Positions 16,281-22,094 of a stretch of DNA of 22,094 nt are shown here, one piece after another. Position 1 is the stretch's first letter. Each line of letters begins with the position of its first letter. The stretch spans positions 1 through 22,094 of the forward strand of contig JBDTMC010000076.1 in assembly GCA_039934475.1 (NCBI GenBank), given 5' to 3'. Both the position numbers and the translations under genes were made by a program. Under the pieces are notes generated by a model. It made no database searches. It was given only the letters and a program-made list of their open reading frames with translations, and had not been told where the DNA came from. Origin of the DNA: JBDTMC01 sp039934475 (GTDB taxonomy: Bacteria > Acidobacteriota > Terriglobia > Bryobacterales > Bryobacteraceae).

Positions 16281-17171
16281 TCAGGCTCTCCGTTCCCCCA
16301 CGGTTACGGCAAACTCCACCGGTTGGCCGCCTCGCAGGACCTTCACCGTCATTTGCTTGCCAATGGTTCCGCCGTCCAGAGCCGTCTGCACATCGTCGAT
16401 GTCGGCCAGCGTCTGACCATTCAGAGAGACGAGGACATCGCCGATGAAGACGCCGGCGGAGTCTGCCGGACCACCCGGCTCCACGGACAAAACAATCACT
16501 CCGGAGTCCGAGCCAGCATGCAGCCGCAGCGCCTCGGGCACGCGCACGGGTTGCAGACCAACGCCGAGGAAGCCGCGGCTGACACGACCTTTAGAGAGTA
16601 GATCGTCAACCACGCGATCCACAGTTGCTGTGGGAACCGCGAGCGGAGCGACGCGTGACAGAACGCCGGTAGAGACGCCGATGACGACACCCTCCGGTGT
16701 TACCACCGGCCCTCCCCACGATCCCGCAAAGAGGGTTACGTCCAACCGCACATACGCGTCCATCTGCCCGCCGCGCCAGGTGCGCCACGGCCCCGACACC
16801 GCGCTGACGATGCCCATGGCTGCGTTCACGCCCGAATTCGGCGACCGCCCGAGCGCCAGAACCAGATGGCCCGCTTTCGGTGGTGCGCCGGTCTTTGCCG
16901 CGACGCCTTTGGCGGTGGTCTTGAGGACCGCAAGATCAGTGCCGGGATCGCGTCCGGCCAACGTCGCCGTGCCTTGGCTGCCGTCGGGGAGAGTGAGGGC
17001 CACCTCGTCTTCGCGCTTCAGGGAATGTTCATTAGTGACGATCACGCCATCGCGCCAAAACACACCGCTTGACGGCGTGCGGGTGCGCCCATGCACCGCT
17101 ACCACCATTGTCCCCGCGTTCTCAACGGCGGATTCCAACTCCGCCGAGAGTGCTGTCAAATTCAATTGCAT
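16281..17171 (-). CDS. HtrA-like protease homologue with Ser-to-Trp at the catalytic position, plus PDZ domain
   Basis: The 296-residue protein matches the next gene in layout: trypsin-like fold, then PDZ (~200-290; GVIVLSVEPGGPADSAGVFIGDVLVSLNG). His49 (VTNEHSL) and Asp79 (PGTDLAVLK) are present. In the serine motif, where the neighbour has GNSGGP, this protein has GSWGGP, putting Trp152 at the nucleophile position and a Ser one residue early. It is probably a non-catalytic scaffold, substrate adaptor or regulator of the active protease, though activity through Ser151 cannot be excluded. Like its neighbour it lacks a signal peptide (MQLNLTALSAELESAVENAG). A strong GGAGG (17178-17182) six bases before the ATG marks it as the first gene of the three-gene operon. 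Confidence 0.85.
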   Translation of the reverse strand: MQLNLTALSAELESAVENAGTMVVAVHGRTRTPSSGVFWRDGVIVTNEHSLKREDEVALTLPDGSQGTATLAGRDPGTDLAVLKTTAKGVAAKTGAPPKAGHLVLALGRSPNSGVNAAMGIVSAVSGPWRTWRGGQMDAYVRLDVTLFAGSWGGPVVTPEGVVIGVSTGVLSRVAPLAVPTATVDRVVDDLLSKGRVSRGFLGVGLQPVRVPEALRLHAGSDSGVIVLSVEPGGPADSAGVFIGDVLVSLNGQTLADIDDVQTALDGGTIGKQMTVKVLRGGQPVEFAVTVGERRA

Positions 17172-17264
17172 TCCGTGCCTCCAATCACAGGATCTCCTGG
17201 GGACGGCGATGGCACCATCGGTAAAGAAGTCAGGTGATGCCTAGCCGGTTGAGCAGGGACGCGG

Positions 17265-17891
17265 TTAGCGCAAACCCACATGCAGGAACTGGTTGCCCAA
17301 GCCAATGGTGAACATGAGGCAACCGTAGAGGGCATGTTCGAAAGAAGATGTGGCGAGAGATCCGGTGCGGTGGTAGCGGAGGGCAAAGAGCAGTCCCCCG
17401 ATGAACGTGAGGCCAACGGCGAGCCAGTTTCGGAAGATGATGTGGACGAATGCAAACGCGAAAGCGCTGACGAGGACCAGCACCCATTTTTGGCCTTTGA
17501 AATAGTCGCCGTAACGTCGAAAGAGAAAGGCGCGGTACACGATGCCTTGGGGATATACGGAGGCGACCGGATAGAGCAGCATGATGCCCGCCCACACCCA
17601 GGGAGTAGTGCGAGGCATGTTGAGAAAGAGATCCGGCGCCCAAATCCAAACACCGGCAGCAACCACTGATGCCGAGAAGGCGAACAACCCGAGTACCTGG
17701 GGCAGCACGTGGCGTATGGTTCCGCTGCGCCAGAGCTGTGCGCGGGAGAACCCGCGATCGCGCAGCAGTATTGTCAGGCAATAGGCAGATAGCAACCAGA
17801 GAGCGGGGATGGCGGGAATGCGGTGTCTGGTGAAGCCGAAGACTGCCGGCAAGACGACGAAAAGTACAACGAATTCAAACAGGCGCGCCAC
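17265..17891 (-). CDS. CPBP-family intramembrane protein with altered EExxxR motif
   Basis: The 208-residue protein has about six to seven hydrophobic segments and CPBP (CAAX protease / bacteriocin-processing) motif positions. Motif 1 sits in YPQGIVYRAFLFRRY (113-127), motif 2 is FAFVH with His150, and motif 3 is FEHALYG with His186. Active CPBP proteases need glutamate in motif 1 (EExxxR, or QExxxR in some groups). Here the pair is Gln115-Gly116, so peptidase activity is doubtful, and it may act as a membrane chaperone or be decaying. The start is GTG at 17891 and the Shine-Dalgarno sequence is weak. It is divergent from the DinB-family gene. Confidence 0.75.
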   Translation of the reverse strand: MARLFEFVVLFVVLPAVFGFTRHRIPAIPALWLLSAYCLTILLRDRGFSRAQLWRSGTIRHVLPQVLGLFAFSASVVAAGVWIWAPDLFLNMPRTTPWVWAGIMLLYPVASVYPQGIVYRAFLFRRYGDYFKGQKWVLVLVSAFAFAFVHIIFRNWLAVGLTFIGGLLFALRYHRTGSLATSSFEHALYGCLMFTIGLGNQFLHVGLR

Positions 17892-17949
17892 AAGCTAGAG
17901 ATGCAGGGTGAACGAGTTTCGTGTCAAAAAGGTTACAAGGATTTTCGAA

Positions 17950-18489
17950 ATGGAATACCACCTGGAGAGCACTACAACACTTCTCGGCATTTTTCCCGGA
18001 ACATTGAATGCTCTAGTGCGCGACCTGCCGGAGGCTTTGGTGCTGCAAGGGGAGGGGGAGAACACGATGAACGTGTTCGAGGTGGTTGGGCACCTCATCA
18101 ACGCGGAGCGTACCAATTGGATGCCGCGGATAAGGTTTCTACTCGAATTCGGTGAGACGCGGACGTTCGAGGTGTTCGATCGACAACCACCTGACGCCGG
18201 AGGCATGTCGCTCGGGCAGTTGTTGGATGAGTTTGCGCGCCTGCGAGCGGAAAGCATCAGCGCGCTGCACGCTTTGAAGCTAAGCCCCGAGGACTTCGAA
18301 AAGCGAGGGCTACATCCTACCTTCGGCGCGGTTACGCTGTCGGAGCTTTTGGCCACGTGGGCCACGCATGACTTAACGCACCTCCACCAGATCTCGCGGG
18401 TTCTGGCGTATCAATACCGGGATGCCGTGGGTCCGTGGCGGAGGTTCCTGGGTGTGCTGCAGTGCGATGGTCATAGCGGCGGGGCTTGA
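17950..18489 (+). CDS. DinB-family putative metal-dependent protein
   Basis: The 179-residue product shows the four-helix DinB fold. A first helix (ESTTTLLGIFPGTLNALVRDLPEALV) is followed by VFEVVGHLINAERTNWMPRI with the first His, a middle helix (GQLLDEFARLRAESISALHAL), and LATWATHDLTHLHQISRVLA, where two or three His complete the metal site. The family includes bacillithiol and related thiol transferases and many uncharacterised enzymes; no specific substrate is suggested. ATG at 17950 is preferred because AAGG (17937-17940) lies nine bases upstream. A GTG at 17908 would add 14 residues without family similarity. Confidence 0.82.
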   Translation: MEYHLESTTTLLGIFPGTLNALVRDLPEALVLQGEGENTMNVFEVVGHLINAERTNWMPRIRFLLEFGETRTFEVFDRQPPDAGGMSLGQLLDEFARLRAESISALHALKLSPEDFEKRGLHPTFGAVTLSELLATWATHDLTHLHQISRVLAYQYRDAVGPWRRFLGVLQCDGHSGGA

Positions 18490-18684
18490 TGGCAATTGGA
18501 ATCAGTCGTCATCCGCTGAACGGCACAGGAAGTTCTCGAACGGTGAGGCTTTGTGAACTATGTCCACGGCGAAGTGTTCGGGGGTGTGATGTACCGCTTT
18601 GGCGCTTGATAGGTCGAGCCAATGCGGAGCAACGCGGCGAATGCCTGCTTTGCCTTCGGCGACGGCCAGTTCTGAGATGGGCTC
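18490..18684. other. Gap between convergent dinB-family and hicB genes
   Basis: No supported gene or strong hairpin. On the minus strand the hicB frame stays open for about 60 codons after its TAA, but it has no start or ribosome binding site of its own and no recognisable family; it is treated as chance or decayed sequence. Confidence 0.4.
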
Positions 18685-18912
18685 TTAGGCGGCAATGAAG
18701 GAGACGTTCATGGGACCGGGAACGGTCTCACCATGCTCCAGCCGGTCGGCGATCAATCGCAGAGCCAACGCCTGCACGGCAGCGGTCGCCTGCTTGCGGG
18801 TACGTCCGTATGCCGTCACGCCCGGCAGCGCCGCGATGTCGGCCAGCCAGCGGCCATCCTCTTCGCGGAAATACTCGATCGCCAGCGAGAAGGCGGTTGG
18901 AGACTGCGGCAT
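18685..18912 (-). CDS. hicB: Orphan HicB-like antitoxin
   Basis: The 75-residue protein matches the HicB partial RNase-H-like fold: FSLAIEYFREEDGRWLADIAALPGVTAYGRTRKQATAAVQALALRLIADRLEHGE, shown here as the run from strand 1 through the long helix. HicB normally neutralises the mRNA-cleaving toxin HicA encoded next to it. No HicA is recognisable on either side in any frame, and there is no added DNA-binding domain, so it is an orphan. It lies beside several damaged toxin-antitoxin genes, which suggests that the toxin was lost. A weak GGTGG precedes the ATG. Confidence 0.8.
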   Translation of the reverse strand: MPQSPTAFSLAIEYFREEDGRWLADIAALPGVTAYGRTRKQATAAVQALALRLIADRLEHGETVPGPMNVSFIAA

Positions 18913-19013
18913 GTATCCATCATGCCACCAGTTGCCCCGTGTGAGGGCGGTTCCCTCTCTGGGGCACTCGTTACCGAAACAAAACCCACTCGCGTCACCC
19001 CGTCCGTAGGTGC

Positions 19014-19316
19014 GAAGTCAAAGCGGATTCGCACCAACGCAAGCATGGAATTGCGTTTGAATTGGCCTCTACCATTTCCTTCAACCCGAGCCTGGTCACG
19101 GTCGCCGATTTGGAGCACAGTACAATGGAGGAGCGGTGGTTTTCCGTCAGGGTCAAGAGCTAAGGTGTATTGGCGTCGGTCGTCTATCTGTGGTCGGATA
19201 CGGATCGCCGCAATCAAGATCAGGCTGACGTGCTTCCGCTCGTCGAAGAACACGCCGTTGTTTCAGCGCGAACATCGACGCAATCCGAGTGTGGACAGTA
19301 TCTGGAAACCTTATGA
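19014..19316 (+). pseudogene. brnT: brnT toxin pseudogene (in-frame stop, disrupted C-terminal part)
   Basis: Reading one frame through its stop codon recovers a BrnT ribonuclease-like toxin. HQRKHGIAFELAST matches the N-x-x-KHG-x-x-F motif, and NPSLVTVADLEHSTMEERWF matches the D..hs..EER region. A TAA follows at 19161-19163, then GVLASVVYLWSD. The end VVSARTSTQSECGQYLETL matches the ISAR-x-x-T-x-x-E-x-x-x-Y motif. Between YLWSD and VVSAR the sequence has frame disturbances: IAAIKIRL appears in the next frame. The N-terminal FEWDP part is not recognisable and no start codon is clear. The final TGA overlaps the ATG of the BrnA-like remnant as ATGA, the normal toxin-antitoxin order in this family. 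The stop and disruptions make a functional toxin very unlikely. Confidence 0.65.
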
Positions 19317-19411
19317 GCAATCGACCTATGGACGACAACGAGATGTCCGCCGAGGTTGACTTCAGCAAAGGAGTTTGCGGACTTCACCACATTCCGCCCG
19401 GCGCCATGGTG
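19313..19411 (+). pseudogene. brnA: Truncated BrnA-like antitoxin
   Basis: The frame from ATG 19313 (or ATG 19328) reads MDDNEMSAEVDFSKGVCGLH then HIPPGA. The xDEM-x-x-E-x-DFSKGVRG pattern is the N-terminus of the antitoxin that pairs with BrnT. The expected CopG-like DNA-binding C-terminal half is absent: after about residue 33 the sequence loses family character and runs through non-family residues into the opposite-strand vapC remnant. The start overlaps the brnT stop as ATGA. It is probably a rearrangement scar joining two decayed modules. The exact end of the surviving part is approximate. Confidence 0.6.
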
Positions 19412-19470
19412 TATGGCGCGGTCGAGACCACGAGATTCGTGATGATGCCCGTCCACCGGCAGGTCCGTTT

Positions 19471-19805
19471 TTACCCGTGGGAAATGAGTTTCAATCCCGG
19501 CACGCCCAAATTGTCGCCACGATTGTGCGTCACGAGTGGGACGTCGTGCCGCAGTGCCGTGGCGGCGATCCAGGCGTCGGCGCACTCAATCCGGCACCCG
19601 CGAGCCTGGGCTGCCACGGTCACTTCCGCCCACATGGTGCACAGCTTACGGCTGTAGGGCAGCATCACGAATCGTTCGAGATACAAGCGCAGTCACTCGC
19701 GCCGTTGTGGTCCCCAATTGGAATGAATGGCCCACCGATCCAGTTCCGCCACGGTCATGAACGAAATCAGCAGAGTACAGCCGGATCAACGACCAAACGG
19801 GTCAT
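19471..19805 (-). pseudogene. vapC: vapC (PIN-domain toxin) pseudogene with internal deletion and nonsense codon
   Basis: An ATG at 19805 overlaps the vapB stop (ATGA) and opens MTRLVVDPAVLC, the first PIN strand with its acidic residue, but this frame hits TGA at 19767-19769. The rest of the protein appears in another frame: LLISFMTVAELDRWAIHSNW, then GPQRRE, then a TGA at 19693-19695 where CGA (Arg) is expected. It continues with LRLYLERFVMLPYSRKLC, MWAEVTVAAQARGCRIECAD, AWIAATALRHDVPLVTHN and GVPGLKLISHG. VapC of this group normally has about 20-25 more residues between VLC and ISFMT, so a deletion with frameshift is likely. The C-terminal PIN motifs (ECADAWIAA, THN) are intact. Two or more disabling changes mean no functional toxin. 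Confidence 0.8.
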
Positions 19806-20026
19806 GCGGCAGGATCTACCCTCTTGTGCCCACGCCACTCGTGCAGTGCCGCGAGAAAATCCTCAATCGACTCCTCTTCCGGCCAGAAGCTACCGTGCAG
19901 CACGGAGAGGTCGGTGATGGGACCCTTCCCCTGTTGGGCGACTATCTCGTCCAGGGTAGGGTCGGCGTCGAAGTTGTAACGAGGATCGTTGGCTGTGTCC
20001 ATCTTCGGTTTTCGCACTTCGAGCAT
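19802..20026 (-). CDS. vapB: VapB-type antitoxin, apparently intact
   Basis: From ATG 20026 the product has 74 residues. It is acidic in the middle and ends PEEESIEDFLAALHEWRGHKR, a helix typical of antitoxins placed directly before PIN toxins in acidobacteria (recognised from memory). Its TGA overlaps the ATG of the vapC remnant (ATGA). AGG lies five to six bases before ATG 20026. Alternatives are ATG 20002 (66 residues) and a TTG at 20077 (91 residues). Its toxin partner is broken, so it is now an orphan and may persist neutrally or protect against related toxins elsewhere. Confidence 0.65.
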   Translation of the reverse strand: MLEVRKPKMDTANDPRYNFDADPTLDEIVAQQGKGPITDLSVLHGSFWPEEESIEDFLAALHEWRGHKRVDPAA

Positions 20027-20077
20027 ACCAGCCTGATCGATTGCTGAAGATGAATCTGATACCTTCGCAAACGACAA

Positions 20078-20109
20078 AGGGCAGGCGAGTTTCAGTAACT
20101 GCCTGCCCT
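20078..20109 (-). terminator. Hairpin terminator after the TonB-dependent receptor gene
   Basis: GGGCAGGC (20079-20086) and GCCTGCCC (20101-20108) form a perfect 8-bp stem, nine with the flanking A-T pair, around a 14-base loop. Read on the minus strand it starts 25 bases past the receptor stop and is followed by TTTGTCGTTT, a modest T-rich tail. It lies just upstream of vapB and would insulate it. Confidence 0.7.
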
Positions 20110-20133
20110 CATCGATTGAACTACGAGCCGGGC

Positions 20134-22094
20134 TTAGAAGATGATCTTCGCCGCCAGTTGGATGATGCGCGGATCGAACGTCGTCTGCGTTGCCAGGAAG
20201 TTGGTCGTCGGCCGGAAGAAGCCGCCGCTGAATGTGTAGTGGGTGCTCTGAATGCCGTTGAAGTTGGCGCGATTGGTGAGGTTGAACCCTTCTCCAATGA
20301 GACGCAATTTCACGCGCTCTTTGACGAGCCCGATATCTTTGCTAAGGCGCACGTCGACGGTGGCGAATTCGGGTCCGACGAGGGTATTGCGGCCCACGCC
20401 GGGTGTCCGATCATTGGCCGTATTCGTATCGCCGCCCGGGTCGCCGGAGGTGATGTCCTGGAGCCGCCGGCCGCTCTGGATCTGTGAAATCAAACCCAAT
20501 TGCCAGCCTCCCAAGAGTCCTCGTGCCGCTGCGCTGTGCAACGACCGGGCATAGTTAAGGTCCCAAACACCGGAGAACACAAAGCGATGGCGAATGTCGG
20601 CCTGTCCCGGACCTCGATCCAGATTCGGCAACAAGGTATCCTGCGCCACTTTCGAATCATCGCCAGCATTACCCGGCACAACGGAGGTGCCGTCAGGAGT
20701 CGTGTCGATCACCTTCGATAGCGTGTACGAGGCTTGCACCTGGAAGTTCTGGGCAAATCGCCGGTTGTAGGAGATGAACCCGCCGTGATAGATGGAATTG
20801 CCGCCGCTATCAAACAGCGAGATGCGTCCGAACGCCGTGTTGGGGCGGCCGCTGGCGTGCCGGTAGTAGGTGACAGGAGCGCCTCCTGCGGACGTACAGG
20901 CAGCAAACGTTGGGCAGATGTAGCCCTGAGTAGCAAGAGAAGGGAAGAGATTGATATCGCGGGTGCGAGTCAAGTGAGTTCCGTTGACACCCAGGTAGCC
21001 CACGGTGATGCTGCTTTTGGCATCAAGAGCCATTTCCGTCTGCAGGCTAAACTGTTGGGTGCGACCGGTCTTGAAGTTGGGGTCAGTGACATAGATGTCG
21101 GGCGGAGTGCCCGGGCCGGGAGGGGCGCTGAGCACGTTGGGGTAGGTGGGCAAGTTCGTCGTGAGCAGATATTGCTGTGACGAAATGCCGTTATTCAAAA
21201 TCGCCGTCGAGAGCAGCAGGCCCGGCGTGCGCGCATAGTAGATTCCATATCCGCCTCGCACCACCAGGCGGTCGCTCTTCAGCACCTTGTACGCGAAGCC
21301 AAACCGCGGCCCCAGATTGGCTTTATCCGTGGGAATGGTATTGGTTTTGAGGTTTGCGGCGGCCAGGGCGGGGTCCGGATTGAGGACACTTGGCTGGGGA
21401 TAGGCGAAATAGTCGTAACGGAGGCCGAGACTCAAGGTCAGCTTATCGGTGACGCGCCAGGCGTCCTGCACGAAGAAGGCATATTCGCTTACGTCCGGAT
21501 GACTGATGGGAAAACTGGTTCCAACGCCCGGAAAAGCCTGCCGGAACTGGCTTGGCTTGCCTTGCAGGAACGCATCGTAGCTGGGGAAAGTGTAGCCGCC
21601 GGCGAAGAAGCCAGGGAAGTAGTTCTCGGCGCGCGCAAAATTGAAGTCGAAGCCGGCCTTCAGGTTGTGGCGGCCCTTCACGTAGCTGAGGTTCGCCATC
21701 GGCTGGTATGCATAGCTGTTGGTAAAGCGAGGGCTGAAGTTGTTGGCGCCGAACGTGATGCCGTTGATGATGTTCACCTCCGGACCGCTGGTGTTCGCAT
21801 AGCCGGGTTGCTTGTCCTGCACGAAATTGAAGCGGCCTTCAAGGACCTTGTTGGATCCAATGGTGCGGGTGTAGACCGCGGCCACGTTGTCCGTGTTCAC
21901 TTCGTTGTTGCCCGAATGCTCCTCGGCGACATTGGTGCCGAATGATTCCTGGTTCACACCGGTATAGCGGCTGAGGTTGTAGCGGAAGCTCAAACGGTCT
22001 TTGTCGCTGGCATTCCAGTCAATCTTTACCAGACCGACGTTGTTGTTCAAGCCGACCAGGTAGGGGGTGAGGTATTTCGTGAAGATGCTGCCGG
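20134..22094 (-). CDS. Oar-like TonB-dependent receptor, C-terminal beta-barrel part (5' end outside window)
   Basis: The frame is open to the window edge, so this is the last ~653 residues of a larger protein; the family usually has 1000-1200 residues with an N-terminal carboxypeptidase-like domain and plug. The visible part is a series of amphipathic strands typical of a large outer-membrane barrel: DRLSFRYNLSRY, HNLKAGFDFNFARAENYF, EYAFFVQDAWRVTDKLTLSL, LGPRFGFAYKVL, QVQASYTLSKVID and HRFVFSGVWDLNYARS. It ends in KIIF with a terminal aromatic residue, the usual barrel insertion signal. Such receptors import large substrates, probably oligosaccharides or peptides, with TonB energy, and are greatly expanded in Solibacter-like acidobacteria. 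The TTG at 22050 is an internal Leu codon, not a start. Confidence 0.93.
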   Translation of the reverse strand, partial: GSIFTKYLTPYLVGLNNNVGLVKIDWNASDKDRLSFRYNLSRYTGVNQESFGTNVAEEHSGNNEVNTDNVAAVYTRTIGSNKVLEGRFNFVQDKQPGYANTSGPEVNIINGITFGANNFSPRFTNSYAYQPMANLSYVKGRHNLKAGFDFNFARAENYFPGFFAGGYTFPSYDAFLQGKPSQFRQAFPGVGTSFPISHPDVSEYAFFVQDAWRVTDKLTLSLGLRYDYFAYPQPSVLNPDPALAAANLKTNTIPTDKANLGPRFGFAYKVLKSDRLVVRGGYGIYYARTPGLLLSTAILNNGISSQQYLLTTNLPTYPNVLSAPPGPGTPPDIYVTDPNFKTGRTQQFSLQTEMALDAKSSITVGYLGVNGTHLTRTRDINLFPSLATQGYICPTFAACTSAGGAPVTYYRHASGRPNTAFGRISLFDSGGNSIYHGGFISYNRRFAQNFQVQASYTLSKVIDTTPDGTSVVPGNAGDDSKVAQDTLLPNLDRGPGQADIRHRFVFSGVWDLNYARSLHSAAARGLLGGWQLGLISQIQSGRRLQDITSGDPGGDTNTANDRTPGVGRNTLVGPEFATVDVRLSKDIGLVKERVKLRLIGEGFNLTNRANFNGIQSTHYTFSGGFFRPTTNFLATQTTFDPRIIQLAAKIIF

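Noticed and set aside
18502..18684. Readthrough of hicB into about 60 further codons
   Set aside because: HicB has its natural length and ending before the TAA, and the extension matches no known domain and has no start.
18913..19000. Possible hicA remnant just upstream of hicB (a short VPQRGNRPHTGQLVA frame)
   Set aside because: The resemblance to the HicA VP-x-H ... G-x-L segment is weak. The frame has a TAA a few codons before it, and no upstream HicA motif appears in any frame.
18816..19253. Minus-strand open frame of 145 codons upstream of and overlapping hicB
   Set aside because: It overlaps hicB in another frame and is antisense to the brnT remnant; no motif supports it.
1..22094. 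CRISPR arrays, tRNA or rRNA genes, insertion sequences, prophage genes, defence islands
   Set aside because: No regularly spaced repeats, cloverleaf-like segments, transposase or integrase motifs, or nuclease/ATPase defence gene sets were found.

Overview
The window looks like chromosomal DNA of a soil acidobacterium of the Solibacter/Bryobacter type. This is an inference from high GC, an Oar-like TonB-dependent receptor fragment, a BlaI/BlaR1 pair whose sensor ends in a TonB-like domain, a MacA/MacB-type exporter, GH29 and ThuA domains, and many small toxin-antitoxin remnants. No rRNA, tRNA, CRISPR array, prophage or insertion sequence was seen.

Layout. (1) 1-4611, plus strand: the tail of a secreted protein, then two genes joined by an ATGA overlap. 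They encode a GalU-like nucleotidyltransferase and a 1106-residue fusion of a fucokinase-like GHMP kinase with a UDPGP-type pyrophosphorylase. Together they look like a module that phosphorylates a sugar and activates it to a nucleotide sugar. (2) 4617-6802, minus strand: a blaI-blaR1 regulatory pair. blaR1 is split by a frameshift. The pair has a strong promoter whose -10 box lies inside a BlaI-type dyad. (3) 6819-10986, minus strand: a tightly overlapping operon of membrane-fusion adaptor, ABC ATPase, FtsX/MacB permease and an exported rhodanese. (4) 11075-14833, minus strand: a secreted ThuA-GH29 (alpha-L-fucosidase) fusion followed by a sugar porter, which would hydrolyse a glycan outside the cell and import the sugar.

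(5) 14892-17171, minus strand: a compact operon of two HtrA-like protease/PDZ proteins without signal peptides and a LuxR-type regulator. The first protease has Trp in place of the catalytic Ser and the second has an intact triad. The regulator's receiver domain has lost key residues. (6) 17265-18489: a CPBP-type membrane protein lacking the usual glutamate, divergent from a DinB-family protein.

(7) 18685-20026: a small graveyard of toxin-antitoxin genes. It holds an orphan HicB, a brnT pseudogene with an in-frame stop overlapping a truncated brnA, and an apparently intact vapB overlapping a vapC with an internal deletion and a nonsense codon. In every case with recognisable toxin sequence, the toxin is broken. 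(8) 20134-22094, minus strand: the C-terminal half of an Oar-like TonB-dependent receptor, with a hairpin terminator behind it.

The most unusual items are the protease / pseudo-protease / regulator operon, the kinase-pyrophosphorylase fusion with its translationally coupled GalU-like partner, and the toxin-antitoxin graveyard, most of which can be read only by translating through stop codons.
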